In this document: one piece after another, positions 33,469 through 44,887 of the stretch
Layout: each line of letters begins with the position of its first letter
Position numbering within the stretch: the first letter of the stretch is position 1
Source: Corynebacterium resistens DSM 45100
Lineage (GTDB): Bacteria > Actinomycetota > Actinomycetes > Mycobacteriales > Mycobacteriaceae
Reading direction: 5' to 3'
Assembly: GCF_000177535.2 (NCBI RefSeq)
Contig: NC_015673.1
Span: forward strand, 1,860,001-1,924,000
Length of the DNA: 64,000 nt
Notes under the pieces: generated by a model
Seen by the model: the letters and a program-made list of their open reading frames with translations, nothing else
Databases searched by the model: none
What the model was told of the DNA's origin: nothing
Position numbers and translations under genes: made by a program

Positions 33469-35169
33469 ATGACTCAAGGCCCAAGTAACCGCGACCTAGG
33501 CGAGGATCGCGGCGGACGCGACTTCGCTGATTTCCTCGCTGGTTCATCGCGTATGGACACTCAATCAAACCTCCCGCTTCCAGACGACAAAAAAGCTGAA
33601 AGCGATAACCGTGTATCAGCGCGTGAAGAAATGGAAGACCTCACCCCCGGGCTTCCAGTGGCAGGACAAAAGGACTCAGAAAAAACCGCATCGCGCTCCG
33701 ACAAACTGATGACGGAGGTGGACTCCTCCGCAACCAGGAGCGCCACCTCGCACGAAAGCTCCACCGCACACGCGTTGTCGAAAGACCAAAAGAAGGCAGC
33801 CAAGGATCAATCGGATACCACCTACGATGAGGGCCTGCGACCAGAACTTCGCGACCGCGCCGAAGTGATCGGCAGCTCTGTACGTTGGTTCGCCGGTTGG
33901 TGCCTGCGCTTCATCATCATGGGCGTAGCGGCCTATGTGGCCTCTTTGGTCTTCGCCAAGCTGTGGTCCGGCATTCTTCCCGTCTTGCTTTCATTGATTG
34001 TATGTACGGTGCTGTGGCCCGTTGTACGCACCTTGCGCAAGTTTAAGATCCCGAATGGCATAGCAGTGGCTCTGACAATTCTCGGCTTCTTTGCTCTCAT
34101 CGGTGGAATCTTCGCCGCAATTGCTCCTAGTGCAGTGGAACAGAGCCGCAAGCTGGCTACGCAGGCGAACGACGGTATCGGCGAGGTACGCCAATGGCTG
34201 CAGGGCCCGCCGGTCAATCTGCAGGAAAGCCAATTTGAAGATGCGGTCAATCAAGCAACCGAATGGCTGCAGCAAAAGTCTGGCGACATCGCTTCCCAAG
34301 CTGCGGCCGGTGCGTCTGCAACCCTTTCAGCACTCGTGACATTGTTCATCATGCTGGTGCTAACGTTCTTCTTCCTGAAAGACGGCGAAAAATTCCTGCC
34401 GATGCTACGCCGTGTAACCGGCCGTCGCGTAGGTTGGCACCTCACTGAAGTTCTTACCCGCTGCTGGAATACCCTGAGTGGTTTCATTCGCACACAGGCC
34501 ATTGTGTCCTTCATCGATGCTTTCTTCATCGGTTTGGGCCTGGTCATCCTCGATGTCCCCCTGGCGGGTGCACTTGCGATCCTGACCTTCTTTGGCGGAT
34601 TCATCCCAATGGTCGGTGCATTCGTCGCAGGTGCCTTGTCCGTGCTGATCGCCTTGGTAGCTATCAATGTTCAGACCGCCTTGATCGTTCTTGCAATCGT
34701 CGTTGCAGTCCAGCAGCTTGAAGGCAATATCCTGCAACCACTGCTGCAATCCCGAGCCATGGACATCCATCCGGTTATTGTTCTGCTTTCGGTTACCTTG
34801 GGTAGCACGCTCTTCGGCATCATCGGCGCCTTCCTAGCCGTTCCAGTCGCTGCAGTGTTGGCCGTGATTCTCCGCTACATGGGGGATCTCACCGACCTCG
34901 CAACTGGTGAGAAGACCGCCCAAGAAATCAAGTTCGTGACCACCGCTGGCTCACTCACCGGCCGACAGTCCGAAGAGGCCGCCATGCGCCGCCGCGAATT
35001 GCTTCGCCCGGTTTTGCGGATGGCTTCCTCGAATAAGGGCGATAAGAAGGACGGCTCTGCAACCGAATCTGTTGAAGTCGCCGAAGAAACTTCGAAAGAA
35101 TCGGAGGCTCCTACGGGAGTTAAACAACTCAGCCGCCTGTTCGACCGATTCCGGCGCGGGTCCAAGTAA
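33469..35169 (+). CDS. AI-2E family permease
   Basis: 566 residues. The first 130 or so are hydrophilic and charged, probably cytoplasmic. Then come about eight membrane segments with the family's features: FIIMGVAAYVASLVFAKLWS, SLIVCTVLWPVVRTL, IAVALTILGFFALIGGIFAA, the coiled segment before TLFIMLVLTFFFLKDGEKF, and FFGGFIPMVGAFVAGALSVL with NILQPLLQSRAMDIHPVIVL. Related proteins export small molecules or ions; actual AI-2 transport is not implied. The C-terminal tail is also charged. Confidence 0.85.
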   Translation: MTQGPSNRDLGEDRGGRDFADFLAGSSRMDTQSNLPLPDDKKAESDNRVSAREEMEDLTPGLPVAGQKDSEKTASRSDKLMTEVDSSATRSATSHESSTAHALSKDQKKAAKDQSDTTYDEGLRPELRDRAEVIGSSVRWFAGWCLRFIIMGVAAYVASLVFAKLWSGILPVLLSLIVCTVLWPVVRTLRKFKIPNGIAVALTILGFFALIGGIFAAIAPSAVEQSRKLATQANDGIGEVRQWLQGPPVNLQESQFEDAVNQATEWLQQKSGDIASQAAAGASATLSALVTLFIMLVLTFFFLKDGEKFLPMLRRVTGRRVGWHLTEVLTRCWNTLSGFIRTQAIVSFIDAFFIGLGLVILDVPLAGALAILTFFGGFIPMVGAFVAGALSVLIALVAINVQTALIVLAIVVAVQQLEGNILQPLLQSRAMDIHPVIVLLSVTLGSTLFGIIGAFLAVPVAAVLAVILRYMGDLTDLATGEKTAQEIKFVTTAGSLTGRQSEEAAMRRRELLRPVLRMASSNKGDKKDGSATESVEVAEETSKESEAPTGVKQLSRLFDRFRRGSK

Positions 35170-35192
35170 TAGGCCGGTAACTAGATTAAGAT

Positions 35193-35225
35193 TCAGCCCC
35201 GAACGCACTATGTGTTCGGGGCTGA
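35193..35225 (+). terminator. Terminator after AI-2E permease
   Basis: Perfect 12-bp stem TCAGCCCCGAAC / GTTCGGGGCTGA with a 9-base loop. Confidence 0.8.
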
Positions 35226-35299
35226 GTTGTACCTAATTTGTACCTAATGCCCAAAGTCAATATCACTATTCCCCTACCGAGCAAGTAGCATTACACCCC

Positions 35300-35944
35300 G
35301 TGTTCGAGAAGTCTTCGCAAAAGCAAACATCGCGATTCCCCGTGTGGGCGCCACCATTGGTCATGGTCGCCGTAATCCTCACGGGCTTAGTGCTAGCCAT
35401 GAGCTCGCATGCGATCCCCACGAGCTATTTTGTCTTGTTTGCTATTGCAACCATCGCCTGTGCTCTCTTCGTCGAGCCACGTGGACTGTTCTTGACCGTT
35501 GCAGCTGCCCCCATCTACTACGTGCTGGGGACATTCACCGTAGGCTGGTTCGCAGCCTCCGGTACTGGTAGCGTCACGGGCCGCAAAGCGCGCCTTCTCA
35601 CCGCCGCTTACCCCGCCGTGGAGCACTTTTTATGGCTGCTAATCCCATTCATCATCGCTGTGGGAATAGCGCTTTTCCGTTGGTGGGTCTATCGCGAGGA
35701 GTTGGCTCGTCGTGCGGCTAGGGAGGCTTTCGCTCGTCGACGCCGAGTAAACAGCGAACGCAACAATCGCGAATCCTACACTCGCGCCCGTACCCGTTCC
35801 ATCGAGGAATTGCGCGAAGCAAGTGAGCGACGTCGTCGCGATCCCACCCGCAGCCGTGGGGGGCGGATCTCCATGAATGATGCTGAGGATTCCGAACAAG
35901 CATCGAGCGCCCACCGCGTAGAACGTCGCGACCTACCCCACTAG
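35300..35944 (+). CDS. DUF6542-like membrane protein
   Basis: 214 residues, GTG start. Four membrane segments in the first 130 residues (VWAPPLVMVAVILTGLVLAM, TSYFVLFAIATIACALFV, FLTVAAAPIYYVLGTFTVGW, LWLLIPFIIAVGIALFRWW), then a long Arg-rich cytoplasmic tail (ELARRAAREAFARRRRVNSE). The layout fits an actinobacterial family found between ychF and ispH; function unknown. Confidence 0.75.
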   Translation: MFEKSSQKQTSRFPVWAPPLVMVAVILTGLVLAMSSHAIPTSYFVLFAIATIACALFVEPRGLFLTVAAAPIYYVLGTFTVGWFAASGTGSVTGRKARLLTAAYPAVEHFLWLLIPFIIAVGIALFRWWVYREELARRAAREAFARRRRVNSERNNRESYTRARTRSIEELREASERRRRDPTRSRGGRISMNDAEDSEQASSAHRVERRDLPH

Positions 35945-36121
35945 GCAAACATTCTGAATCGATGAAACTTATGAGTTCAACTACCACAGGCAACGTTGCG
36001 TTCAGATGAACGGGAAACGCGGGATGGTTTCAAGAAAATGTGGCCACTCCGGAACTAGTAGTCTCGAGACGCGCTAGCCACCAGAGCGGTTTTGCCTTGA
36101 CTTAACCCGAAAGCTGATTGT

Positions 36122-37141
36122 CTAGCGGTTGGTGCGTGCTGGGCGCAGCTCACGTGGCAGGGAGAAAATGAGTTCTTCAGTAGCCGTCGTCACTTCTTCC
36201 ACGGTGTTGAAGCCGTGTTCTGCCAGCAAATCAAGTACCCCGCGCACGAGGATTTCCGGTACGGAGGCCCCCGAGGTCACACCGACACTGGAAACACCTT
36301 CCAACCACTCCAGATCAACCTGATTGGCGTAATCCACGAGGTACGCCTCCTTGGTCCCGTGCTGCAGAGCAACCTCAACCAAACGGCGGGAGTTGGATGA
36401 GTTCTGTGAACCCACCACAAGCATCAGTTCAACCTTCGGCGCAATAGCCTTGACCGCTACCTGGCGGTTCTGCGTGGCATAGCAAATATCGTCGCTCGGT
36501 GGATCCTGAATGTGCGGGAACTTCTCTCGCAACAGCTTAACCGTGTGCATCGTCTCATCAACGGACAGGGTCGTCTGGGACAGCCAGATGAGCTTGGTGT
36601 CCTCCGGGAAATCCAAGGCATCCACGTCGGCCTTGCCGTCGACTAGGTGAACCACATCGGGCGCCTCACCAGCAGTTCCCTCAACTTCCTCGTGACCGTG
36701 GTGGCCAATGAGGACGATTTGGTAGCCCTGACGCGCGAAACGCTTCACTTCTTGGTGAACCTTGGTGACTAGGGGGCACGTGGCGTCGAAAGTCTTGAGG
36801 TTCAGCTGGCGAGCTTCGGCGTGAACCTGAGGTGACACACCGTGAGCCGAGAAAACGACGTTGGCGCCTTCCGGAACCTCAGTAGTTTCGTCAACGAAGA
36901 TCACGCCGCGCTCTTCAAAAGTCTTCACAACATGCTTGTTGTGAACAATCTCTTTGCGCACATACAACGGAGATCCGTGCATTTCGAGTGCTTTTTCAAC
37001 AGTCTCCACGGCACGGTCCACACCCGCGCAATAACCGCGGGGTGCAGCGAGCAAAACTTTCTTCTCACCAGCGCCAGCGGTGTCACTGGACGCGGTGTTG
37101 GCCGTTTCATTAACGGTGCTGGGAGTAGTCATGTCCACCAT
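36122..37141 (-). CDS. ispH: 4-hydroxy-3-methylbut-2-enyl diphosphate reductase
   Basis: 339 residues. Last step of the MEP isoprenoid pathway, making IPP and DMAPP with a 4Fe-4S cluster. The three cluster cysteines are in [28 protein letters not shown] and [22 protein letters not shown] and [14 protein letters not shown] are also typical. ATG 37141 is used, with ATG 37132 an alternative; the first 30 residues are a non-conserved Thr/Ser-rich extension. Divergent from xseA. Confidence 0.95.
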   Translation of the reverse strand: MVDMTTPSTVNETANTASSDTAGAGEKKVLLAAPRGYCAGVDRAVETVEKALEMHGSPLYVRKEIVHNKHVVKTFEERGVIFVDETTEVPEGANVVFSAHGVSPQVHAEARQLNLKTFDATCPLVTKVHQEVKRFARQGYQIVLIGHHGHEEVEGTAGEAPDVVHLVDGKADVDALDFPEDTKLIWLSQTTLSVDETMHTVKLLREKFPHIQDPPSDDICYATQNRQVAVKAIAPKVELMLVVGSQNSSNSRRLVEVALQHGTKEAYLVDYANQVDLEWLEGVSSVGVTSGASVPEILVRGVLDLLAEHGFNTVEEVTTATEELIFSLPRELRPARTNR

Positions 37142-37298
37142 GCTAGCCCACGGCGCAAGTTTGCCCTACTACAGGACGAAAGGAGCGCAGCGCGACCACA
37201 GACAATAGGCTTTGCTTGGGAAATTACACGCAGCTGCCCCGGTCCATGCTGCCCTGCGGATGTCGGCGTTAGCTTCGTTGTCGGATGCTGCACTTACA

Positions 37299-38603
37299 AT
37301 GGTCAGCATGTCTCAACAACCAAACTCCGCCGATTCCCCGTGGGCGGTTCACCAGCTCAACGTGCAGGTGAAACAATGGATTGAGCGCCTAGGTCACATC
37401 TGGGTCGAGGGCCAAGTGACTCAGGTCAATATGAAGCCCACGTGGAAGTTTTCCTACATCACACTGCGCGATGTGGAGCAAGAGATGTCCGTCTCCGTCA
37501 CGATAAACACTTCCACATTGCAAAACTTGCCGTCACCCCTACGTAATGGGGATCGCGTTGTCATGTACGGCAAACCCGCCTTCTACGCTGGTCGGGGAAG
37601 CTTTTCCCTATGGGTCACTCAAGTCAAGCCCGTGGGCATCGGCGAATTACTCGCTCGGATCGAGCAGCTGAAGCGAGCACTGGCCGCCGAAGGATTATTC
37701 GACTCCCGGCTGAAGGCCTCCTTGCCGTTCCTCCCCCGCAAAGTTGGCTTGGTTACGGGGCGAGGCTCTGCGGCAGAACGCGATGTGCTGGCTGTTGCCC
37801 ATGACCGCTGGCCAGCTGTGCAGTTTGAAGTCATTAACACCGCGGTTCAAGGAGCCAATGCTGTTCCGGAAGTTATAGCTGCCCTGCAGAAACTCGAGGC
37901 CAACCCCGATGTCGATGTCATTATCGTCGCGCGCGGCGGTGGCTCCGTAGAGGATCTATTGCCGTTTTCGGAGGAAGCATTAGCGCGCCAAGTCGCACGA
38001 ATGCGCACGCCTGTGGTTTCCGCCATTGGCCACGAACCCGATAATCCCGTTCTTGATCACGTAGCCGACCTACGTGCTGCCACTCCGACCGACGCCGCGA
38101 AGCGCGTGGTTCCCGACGTTGCCGCGGAGCTACAGTACGTCGCGGAGCTGCGCTCCCGTGCTTCCAGTGCACTTCGCAGCTGGGTGAGCCAAGAGCGCCG
38201 ACGCTTAAAAGACATACGAACTCGACCCGTTATGGCTAATCCGCTTTTGCCGGTGACGGCCCAGCGAGATCTGATCGATGAAGCCGTACACCGCAAAGAT
38301 CGCGCGCTACACAACGTCATTCGGCACCTGCGGTCCGAAATCCACAGCTACAAGGCGCAAGTCAACGCACTCGGCCCTTCCCAGACACTCGCGCGTGGTT
38401 ACTCCATTGTGCAGGTAGTTCCCCGAGACGGTTCAGGTCCACAAGTCGTGACGAGCGTAGAGGATGTAGCACCAGGTTCACAGCTGCGGGTTCGTGTGCC
38501 CGATGGGTCCATTACTGCCGCGACCATGGGCGTCAATCCTGCCCCCGGAAGCGAAGCTACCCCGCAGCAGAGGCAGGGCCTACCACCCAACAACAAAGGT
38601 TGA
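37299..38603 (+). CDS. xseA: Exodeoxyribonuclease VII large subunit
   Basis: 434 residues. OB-fold at the N-terminus ([20 protein letters not shown]), then the catalytic domain: [60 protein letters not shown] sequence, and a C-terminal coiled segment ending at [10 protein letters not shown]. With XseB it degrades single-stranded DNA. ATG 37299 or 37308 could be the start; neither has a clear RBS, so a leaderless transcript is possible. Confidence 0.93.
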   Translation: MVSMSQQPNSADSPWAVHQLNVQVKQWIERLGHIWVEGQVTQVNMKPTWKFSYITLRDVEQEMSVSVTINTSTLQNLPSPLRNGDRVVMYGKPAFYAGRGSFSLWVTQVKPVGIGELLARIEQLKRALAAEGLFDSRLKASLPFLPRKVGLVTGRGSAAERDVLAVAHDRWPAVQFEVINTAVQGANAVPEVIAALQKLEANPDVDVIIVARGGGSVEDLLPFSEEALARQVARMRTPVVSAIGHEPDNPVLDHVADLRAATPTDAAKRVVPDVAAELQYVAELRSRASSALRSWVSQERRRLKDIRTRPVMANPLLPVTAQRDLIDEAVHRKDRALHNVIRHLRSEIHSYKAQVNALGPSQTLARGYSIVQVVPRDGSGPQVVTSVEDVAPGSQLRVRVPDGSITAATMGVNPAPGSEATPQQRQGLPPNNKG

Positions 38604-38682
38604 AACCTGCGAACTTCCAAACCACAGACTAAGTAACCATCTCAGATAAATCATTCAAACCGCCCAACCAGGAAGAGTAAAA

Positions 38683-38946
38683 ATGGCACGTCAAAACGAA
38701 GAGCAAAAGCAAAACTTTCGCCCGATCGAGGAATTGACTTACGAGCAAGCGCGCGATGAACTCGTTGAAGTTGTAAAAATCCTCGAATTAGGACAGATGA
38801 GCCTCGATGAGTCGCTGAATTACTGGGAGCGTGGCGAAGAATTAGCAGCCTATTGCGAGGATTACCTCGATGGTGCGGCCACCCGAATTGAAAAAGCCCT
38901 CGCCAAAAGAGAGGACGAGGGCGAAGGGGAACTGCCTACTTCTTGA
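38683..38946 (+). CDS. xseB: Exodeoxyribonuclease VII small subunit
   Basis: 87 residues, with GGAAGAG before ATG. Family pattern: [40 protein letters not shown], then a basic-acidic helix. It binds the XseA coiled coil. 79 bases after xseA and transcribed with it; its 3' end overlaps the convergent DUF4245 gene by 11 bases. Confidence 0.94.
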   Translation: MARQNEEQKQNFRPIEELTYEQARDELVEVVKILELGQMSLDESLNYWERGEELAAYCEDYLDGAATRIEKALAKREDEGEGELPTS

Positions 38947-39505
38947 TTGGATCCGTTTTCACAAGTTGTTCGGCAAGGCGCTGGGCATCCGAGTCCTCAC
39001 CCATGTACTCGATCATCCAGCGCACATCTCCACGGTCGGCTACCCACAGCGGACGAGCGTCTTCGCCACGCATCACCGTCCACTCCACCCCTGAAATGGT
39101 TTTGGTTTCTACCTTCTCGCGCGCTGCTTTCTTCGGCTTCATAGCCGTTTTCATGTCCGCTTTAGTCTGTGTGAGGGAGATGTACTTCTCGCCGTCAATG
39201 ACCCAACCGACCAAACTCGACGGTTCTTGACCAACAACAGTACGGCGAGCGGAATTCGGCACCCAGTTTTCCGGCATTTCTGGATATCGGATCGGAATTG
39301 TCAGGCTCCGAGCATCCATGGTCAGGGCGGTTTTTGCATCAATTTCTCGCACCGGCCCCTTCTTGTCAGGGCCACCTGGGTTGTAAGAACACAGACCTGT
39401 AAAACCGACGGTCAAAAACGTGGCCAAAAGAAGCACGGCCAACGACAGGATCATGTCCTTGGTGGACTGGAAAACTCGAGGCTTTTGAATCTGCACGGCG
39501 CCCAT
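38936..39505 (-). CDS. DUF4245-family membrane-anchored protein
   Basis: 189 residues from ATG 39505. One membrane helix near residue 25 ([20 protein letters not shown]) and an outside domain with [32 protein letters not shown] and [20 protein letters not shown]. The family is actinobacterial, of unknown function, and is often found beside xseB and glpX, as here. A longer frame exists upstream but starts inside the glpX leader. Confidence 0.82.
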   Translation of the reverse strand: MGAVQIQKPRVFQSTKDMILSLAVLLLATFLTVGFTGLCSYNPGGPDKKGPVREIDAKTALTMDARSLTIPIRYPEMPENWVPNSARRTVVGQEPSSLVGWVIDGEKYISLTQTKADMKTAMKPKKAAREKVETKTISGVEWTVMRGEDARPLWVADRGDVRWMIEYMGEDSDAQRLAEQLVKTDPIKK

Positions 39506-39627
39506 TATCGCACCGCCCACGCCCTGCCCCCAATTTAAGGTAGTGCCTCCCACACTTCCACCGCGCCAGATGGAACAATAAAGGTGAATTAATCGGCAAA
39601 CTTTCGACAAGAAAAGAGTTGGTGTAC

Positions 39628-40656
39628 ATGATCCCCGAGGTCGAACCCGCAGTCTCGCCTAACCCAGACGCGCCAGACCGCAACCTAGCTATGGAGCTGG
39701 TACGCGTGACGGAGGCCGCTGCTCTGGCATCTGGCAAGTGGGTTGGTCGCGGTCAGAAGGAATCCGGCGATGGCGCCGCTGTTGATGCGATGCGCATGAT
39801 GATCAACTCCGTCGAAATGGATGGCGTGGTTGTCATTGGTGAGGGCGAAAAAGATGAAGCCCCAATGCTGTACAACGGTGAGCAAGTCGGTACAGGGCAC
39901 GGTCCGGCAGTAGATATCGCAGTTGATCCTGTGGACGGAACCACCTTGATGGCTGAAGGTCGTCCAAATGCAATTGCTGTCATCGCAGCTGCAGAGCGTG
40001 GCAGCATGTACGACCCATCGGCTGTGTTTTATATGGAAAAAATCGCCGTTGGCCCGGAAGCTGTGGGTTGCATCGATATCGAGGCTCCTGTTGAGCACAA
40101 CATCAAACAGGTCGCTAAAGCTAAGGGCACTGTTCCAGGCGATATCACCTGCGTTGTTCTGGATCGTCCCCGCCACGAGGATCTCATTCGCCAAATTCGT
40201 GAAGCAGGAGCCAAGGTTCGACTCATCGGTGACGGTGACGTCGCAGGTGCAGTGGCAGCCGCCCAAGATAACGGTGTGAACTCCGTGGACATCATGATGG
40301 GTATCGGTGGTACTCCTGAGGGAGTCATTGCCGCAGCAGCAATGAAGTGTATGGGCGGTGAAATCCAAGGCAAGCTTTGGCCGAAGGACGATGCCGAGCG
40401 CCAACGTGCCCTCGACGCGGGCCATGACCTCGACCGTGTGCTGACCACCAACGACTTGGTGAATTCTGACCACTGCTACTTCGTCGCCACAGGTGTGACC
40501 AATGGCGACATGGTTCGCGGAGTCTCCTACCACAAGAACTCCGCCACCACCCGCTCGCTGGTCATGCGCTCTAAGTCCGGCACCATCCGCCACATCGAGT
40601 CGGTTCACCAGCTGGCGAAGCTGCAAGAGTACTCCGTACTGGATTACACCCCCTAA
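39628..40656 (+). CDS. glpX: Fructose-1,6-bisphosphatase, class II
   Basis: 342 residues. Gluconeogenic hydrolysis of fructose 1,6-bisphosphate. Metal and substrate motifs: [75 protein letters not shown] and [23 protein letters not shown] 39628 chosen over TTG 39619; AAAGAG lies at a usable distance. Full length. Confidence 0.95.
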   Translation: MIPEVEPAVSPNPDAPDRNLAMELVRVTEAAALASGKWVGRGQKESGDGAAVDAMRMMINSVEMDGVVVIGEGEKDEAPMLYNGEQVGTGHGPAVDIAVDPVDGTTLMAEGRPNAIAVIAAAERGSMYDPSAVFYMEKIAVGPEAVGCIDIEAPVEHNIKQVAKAKGTVPGDITCVVLDRPRHEDLIRQIREAGAKVRLIGDGDVAGAVAAAQDNGVNSVDIMMGIGGTPEGVIAAAAMKCMGGEIQGKLWPKDDAERQRALDAGHDLDRVLTTNDLVNSDHCYFVATGVTNGDMVRGVSYHKNSATTRSLVMRSKSGTIRHIESVHQLAKLQEYSVLDYTP

Positions 40657-40708
40657 AACCAACCCCCGTTCTAGCTCCAGCCATGGATTATCCGTTCATG
40701 GCTAAGCT

Positions 40709-40774
40709 GGGGTGCAAGTACACCCCTAAAGCAACTGTTGCACCGGGGCGTCGCTACCCCCCCTAGGGGCATGA
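40709..40774 (+). promoter_or_regulatory. Structured leader upstream of fumC
   Basis: A hairpin GGGGTG CAAGTA CACCCC (40709-40726) and a second G/C-tract palindrome around CTACCCCCCCTAGGGG (40757-40771). The second resembles CsoR-type operators, but it may simply end the glpX transcript. Confidence 0.35.
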
Positions 40775-40822
40775 CAAAACAAAAGCATGTAGCACAGTCC
40801 CCACTTACCGAAAGGGAGATTA

Positions 40823-42226
40823 ATGTCTGACCAAGAGTTCCGCATTGAACACGACACGATGGGTGAAGTAAAGGTTCCTGCCAAGGCTCTGTGGCGCGCA
40901 CAAACCCAGCGTGCCGTGGAGAACTTCCCTATTTCCGATCGTCCGTTGGAATCCGCACAGATTCGCGCAATGGGCCTGTTGAAGGCCGCTTGCGCGCAGG
41001 TCAACATGGACCGTGGTCTGCTGGATTCCGAACAGGGCAATGCCATCATTTCCGCGGCCAAGGAAATTGCCGACGGAAAGCATGATGCGGAGTTCCCCAT
41101 CGACGTGTTCCAGACTGGTTCCGGTACCTCCTCCAATATGAACACCAATGAGGTCATCGCGTCCATCGCGAAGAACAACGGTGTTGAGGTTCACCCGAAC
41201 GACCACGTGAACATGGGCCAGTCCTCGAACGACACTTTCCCAACCGCTACCCACGTCGCTGCTACCGAGGCGGCCGTGAAGGACTTGATCCCGGGCCTGA
41301 AGGTTCTGCACAAGTCCCTGGCCGCTAAGGCCAAGGAGTGGGAGACCGTCGTGAAGTCCGGCCGCACCCACTTGATGGATGCTGTCCCGGTAACCCTGGG
41401 TCAAGAGTTCTCCGGTTACGCCCGCCAGATCGAAGCTGGCATCGAGCGCGTAGAAGCCACCCTGCCTCGCTTGGGCGAGCTCCCCATCGGTGGTACCGCA
41501 GTCGGCACCGGCCTGAACACCCCTGCGGACTTCGGCGAGAAGGTCACCGCCGAGCTGGTTAAGCTAACCGGTGTATCCGAGCTGCGCGAGTGCGTCAACC
41601 ACTTTGAGGCTCAGGCCAACCGCGACGGGCTCGTCGAGTTCTCCGGCGCCATGCGCACCATCGCTGTTTCCCTGAACAAGATTGCCAACGATATCCGTTG
41701 GATGGGTTCGGGCCCACTAACCGGCTTGGCCGAGGTTCACCTGCCAGATCTGCAGCCAGGCTCCTCCATCATGCCGGGCAAGGTCAACCCAGTTCTGTGT
41801 GAGACCGCTACCCAGGTCGCCGCACAGGTCATTGGTAACGACGCAGCCGTGGCTTTCGGAGGCTCCCAGGGTGCCTTCGAACTCAACGTCTTCATCCCAA
41901 TGATGGCCCGCAACGTTCTGGAAAGCTCCAAGTTGCTGGCCAACACCGCGCGTGTCTTTGCCGAGAAGCTAGTTGACGGCATTGAGCCGAACACCGAGCA
42001 CATGCGCACCCAGGCGGAGTCTTCCCCATCCATCGTGACCCCGCTGAACTCTGCTATCGGTTACGAGAATGCGGCCAAGGTCGCCAAGACCGCCCTGAAG
42101 GAAGGCAAGACCATCCGTCAGACGGTTATCGACATGGGCTTCGTGGACGGCGACAAGCTGACCGAGGAAGAGCTGGACAAGCGCCTCGACGTGCTGGCTA
42201 TGGCCAACACGGACCGCGATAAGTAG
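40823..42226 (+). CDS. fumC: Fumarate hydratase, class II
   Basis: 467 residues, AAAGGGAG upstream of ATG. TCA-cycle interconversion of fumarate and malate, oxygen-stable class. Motifs: [53 protein letters not shown] and the signature [15 protein letters not shown]. Intact full length. A strong terminator follows. Confidence 0.96.
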   Translation: MSDQEFRIEHDTMGEVKVPAKALWRAQTQRAVENFPISDRPLESAQIRAMGLLKAACAQVNMDRGLLDSEQGNAIISAAKEIADGKHDAEFPIDVFQTGSGTSSNMNTNEVIASIAKNNGVEVHPNDHVNMGQSSNDTFPTATHVAATEAAVKDLIPGLKVLHKSLAAKAKEWETVVKSGRTHLMDAVPVTLGQEFSGYARQIEAGIERVEATLPRLGELPIGGTAVGTGLNTPADFGEKVTAELVKLTGVSELRECVNHFEAQANRDGLVEFSGAMRTIAVSLNKIANDIRWMGSGPLTGLAEVHLPDLQPGSSIMPGKVNPVLCETATQVAAQVIGNDAAVAFGGSQGAFELNVFIPMMARNVLESSKLLANTARVFAEKLVDGIEPNTEHMRTQAESSPSIVTPLNSAIGYENAAKVAKTALKEGKTIRQTVIDMGFVDGDKLTEEELDKRLDVLAMANTDRDK

Positions 42227-42260
42227 GAGATAACAAACCTACTCTCGCCCGTCCCTCTTA

Positions 42261-42294
42261 CCTCCACCTCCCTACCGAGGTGGAGGTTTTTCTT
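42261..42294 (+). terminator. Terminator after fumC
   Basis: CCTCCACCTC pairs with GAGGTGGAGG around CCTACC, followed by TTTTTCTTT. Confidence 0.9.
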
Positions 42295-42382
42295 TGTGTG
42301 ACGCCAGCTTCCCCGCCTCGGCTACTCCCTCAAACCCACTCCAGTTGACCGGAAACTTGCACTGAGTGTAACTTTATATCCC

Positions 42383-43162
42383 GTGCAAGATTTCTCTAAT
42401 GATTCATGCGAGCATCCCGATCCCGGAGTGGCCGAAAATCCAGTTTCGCCCCCGAATGATGCCCCGTGCGCGCACATGGGCCTTCGGGAACGCAAGCGTC
42501 GACTCACGCGCTTGCGGATCGAAGATGCGGCCACCCGGCTTTTCCTCGAGCATTCGTATGGTTCAGTGACATTAGAGGAAATCTGCTCCGTGGCTGAAAT
42601 AAGCCGACGTACCTTCTTCAACTACTTCGATTCCAAAGATCACGTCGCCCTCGGAGTGGCCCCACCACCCTTGACCGAAGACGACATCAATGTACTAGCT
42701 AACCTTCCCCCGAAACCCGCGCAAGATGACGGCACGTTGGAAAGTAGGTTGTTCCAACTTCTGCTTGCCCGGCGCGGCGACCAGTTCGAGGATTGCGATG
42801 GCTCTGCACTAGACCCCGAGCTGGCTGATGAAATTGCCCGGCGCCGCGCGCTCATCCTGGAACACAATCCCGAGTTAGCACTTTCCAAACTCACCCGATT
42901 CCAAGATCTGCGACAAAAATTGAATGACTCCATCGCCATGCTGTTGAAAAAACACCCCGACCAGCGCCGATTCACCGAGGATTTCACAGTCGCTGAGGAA
43001 GCTTTCCTCATCGTCTCCAGTGCTATTTCCGCGCTGTGGACATCCTCAGCACTGAGCATGCAAAGCAAACACCCCGCCATCGACCCGTCGCGGGCTCTAA
43101 CTATTGCACGGGCGCTGGGAGCATTGCATCGCAACATCGCGGACGGTGTTACTCCAGAGTGA
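42383..43162 (+). CDS. TetR-family repressor of the adjacent MFS pump
   Basis: 259 residues from GTG 42383, or 228 from ATG 42476. The HTH lies at RLFLEHSYGSVTLEEICSVA then EISRRTFFNYFDSKDHVALG, the standard TetR N-terminus; the rest is a helical ligand domain. TAACTTTATATCCC sits just before the GTG, so a leaderless start is possible. The multidrug-type transporter follows 78 bases later in the same direction, so this is likely its local regulator. Confidence 0.85.
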   Translation: MQDFSNDSCEHPDPGVAENPVSPPNDAPCAHMGLRERKRRLTRLRIEDAATRLFLEHSYGSVTLEEICSVAEISRRTFFNYFDSKDHVALGVAPPPLTEDDINVLANLPPKPAQDDGTLESRLFQLLLARRGDQFEDCDGSALDPELADEIARRRALILEHNPELALSKLTRFQDLRQKLNDSIAMLLKKHPDQRRFTEDFTVAEEAFLIVSSAISALWTSSALSMQSKHPAIDPSRALTIARALGALHRNIADGVTPE

Positions 43163-43240
43163 AACAACACCGCGCTCTAAGCGTGGCGTCGAATAGATAA
43201 AAACCAAAAGAACTTCAAACCCCCAACCAAAGGAGGTGCT

Positions 43241-44830
43241 GTGTCCACGAAGATAACCACGACGGATCAGCTAAACAACGCAAAGCAAGCTCAAGCCGGG
43301 CGCAAGAAAAATGAATCAAGCAATGTCCCCCTAGTATTCGCATGCCTGATGCTGGGCATGTTGATGAGCTCCCTTGGACAAATGATTTTCTCCACCGCGT
43401 TGCCAACTCTCGTCGGCGAACTCGGTGGAGCAGATCAAATGAGCTGGGTGATCACCATCTTCATGGTGTGCATGACCATTGCCATGCCGATTAACGGCAA
43501 GTTGGGCGACCAAATTGGCCGCAAACCGCTGTATATTCTGGCGATCATCCTCTTCCTCATTGGCTCGACAATCGGGGCGCTCGCACAGAACATGGGCATG
43601 ATGATCCTCGCCCGAGGCGTTCAAGGTCTTGGTGCCGGTGGATTGATGATCGGTGCCCAAGCGATCATCGCCGATGTCATCCCGGCACGCGAGCGTGGCA
43701 AGTACATGGGTGTGATGGGCGCAGTTTTCGGTTTGTCCTCTGTGCTCGGCCCGCTATTGGGAGGCTTCTTCACCGACGGCCCCGGCTGGCGCTGGGCTTT
43801 GTGGTTCAACCTGCCATTGGGATTGATTGCCCTCACTATGGTCGTGCTTGTGCTGCGCATTCCGCGCCGAGGCCGTGACGCTAACTTGGACTGGCCGGGC
43901 ACCATTACGCTGACCATTGCAACCACCTCGCTCATCTTGTTCGTCACGTGGGGTGGCCGTGATCATCCTTGGGGCTCCCCACTGATCTTGGGGCTGATTG
44001 CTTCCACGGTGATCTTTGGGGCCGCGTTTGTTCTCATCGAGCGACGGGCGGATGATCCTTTGATTCCCATGGGGCTATTCCGCGTACGAAACTTCGTTCT
44101 AGCAACTGCAGCTGGTTTGATCGTCGGTATCGCTATGTTCGGTACATTGGCATACCTGCCGACGTACATCCAGATGGTTCACAACATGTCCCCCACCGCT
44201 GCCGGCCTCATGATGATCCCAATGATGGCGGGCATGATTGTTACATCCACGGTCATTGGCCGTCGCGTATCAGCCACGGGCCGCTACAAGGTGTACCCAA
44301 TCGTTGGGCTCGTCATTGTGTCGATCGCCTTGGTCGGGATGGGAACGCTCAAGGCTCACGATTCCTTGGTAAAGCTAGGAATTGTGCTGGCCATCATGGG
44401 AATTGGGTTGGGGCTAGTGATGCAGCTCTTGGTGCTGATCGTCCAAAATGCTTTCCCCATTTCGATGGTTGGCGTGGCCACAGCTTCCAACAACTTCTTC
44501 CGCCAGATCGGTGGCGCGTTGGGGGCCGCGATCATCGGCAGTTTGTTCACCCACCGTGTTGGTAACTTCATCACCGACCGTATGCCGGCTGCGATCCAAC
44601 AATTGGGAGCAGCTGGCCCCAAGGCTGCTGAAGCTTTTAGTCAGGGTGGCCGTTCTAGCCTGACGCCGGCCAACGTGCACCACCTGCCAAGCCCGCTGGC
44701 CGAGGTTGTCATCACAAGTTACAACGACGCCCTCGCCCCCATCCTCGCAGCTGTCGCACCGATCGTGCTGCTCGCCGCGGTGATCATGATGTTCGTCCGC
44801 CAGGACAATCTAAAGGAAACGATTCACTAA
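43241..44830 (+). CDS. MFS drug:H+ antiporter, DHA2 (14-helix) family
   Basis: 529 residues, GTG start with AAAGGAGG upstream. The DHA2 pattern is present: motif C-like [15 protein letters not shown], motif [21 protein letters not shown], and [19 protein letters not shown]. About 14 membrane segments. Such EmrB/QacA-like pumps export lipophilic compounds; the substrate here is unknown. Likely controlled by the TetR gene just upstream; a terminator follows. Confidence 0.9.
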   Translation: MSTKITTTDQLNNAKQAQAGRKKNESSNVPLVFACLMLGMLMSSLGQMIFSTALPTLVGELGGADQMSWVITIFMVCMTIAMPINGKLGDQIGRKPLYILAIILFLIGSTIGALAQNMGMMILARGVQGLGAGGLMIGAQAIIADVIPARERGKYMGVMGAVFGLSSVLGPLLGGFFTDGPGWRWALWFNLPLGLIALTMVVLVLRIPRRGRDANLDWPGTITLTIATTSLILFVTWGGRDHPWGSPLILGLIASTVIFGAAFVLIERRADDPLIPMGLFRVRNFVLATAAGLIVGIAMFGTLAYLPTYIQMVHNMSPTAAGLMMIPMMAGMIVTSTVIGRRVSATGRYKVYPIVGLVIVSIALVGMGTLKAHDSLVKLGIVLAIMGIGLGLVMQLLVLIVQNAFPISMVGVATASNNFFRQIGGALGAAIIGSLFTHRVGNFITDRMPAAIQQLGAAGPKAAEAFSQGGRSSLTPANVHHLPSPLAEVVITSYNDALAPILAAVAPIVLLAAVIMMFVRQDNLKETIH

Positions 44831-44849
44831 ATAACGGGCAGAAATAGTA

Positions 44850-44887
44850 TCAGCGGAAGGCGGGCTGCCTCCGCTGACTTTTTTATT
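44850..44887 (+). terminator. Terminator after the MFS pump
   Basis: TCAGCGGA pairs with TCCGCTGA, inner GGC/GCC pairs, then CTTTTTTATTT. It overlaps the 3' end of the convergent GNAT gene. Confidence 0.85.
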
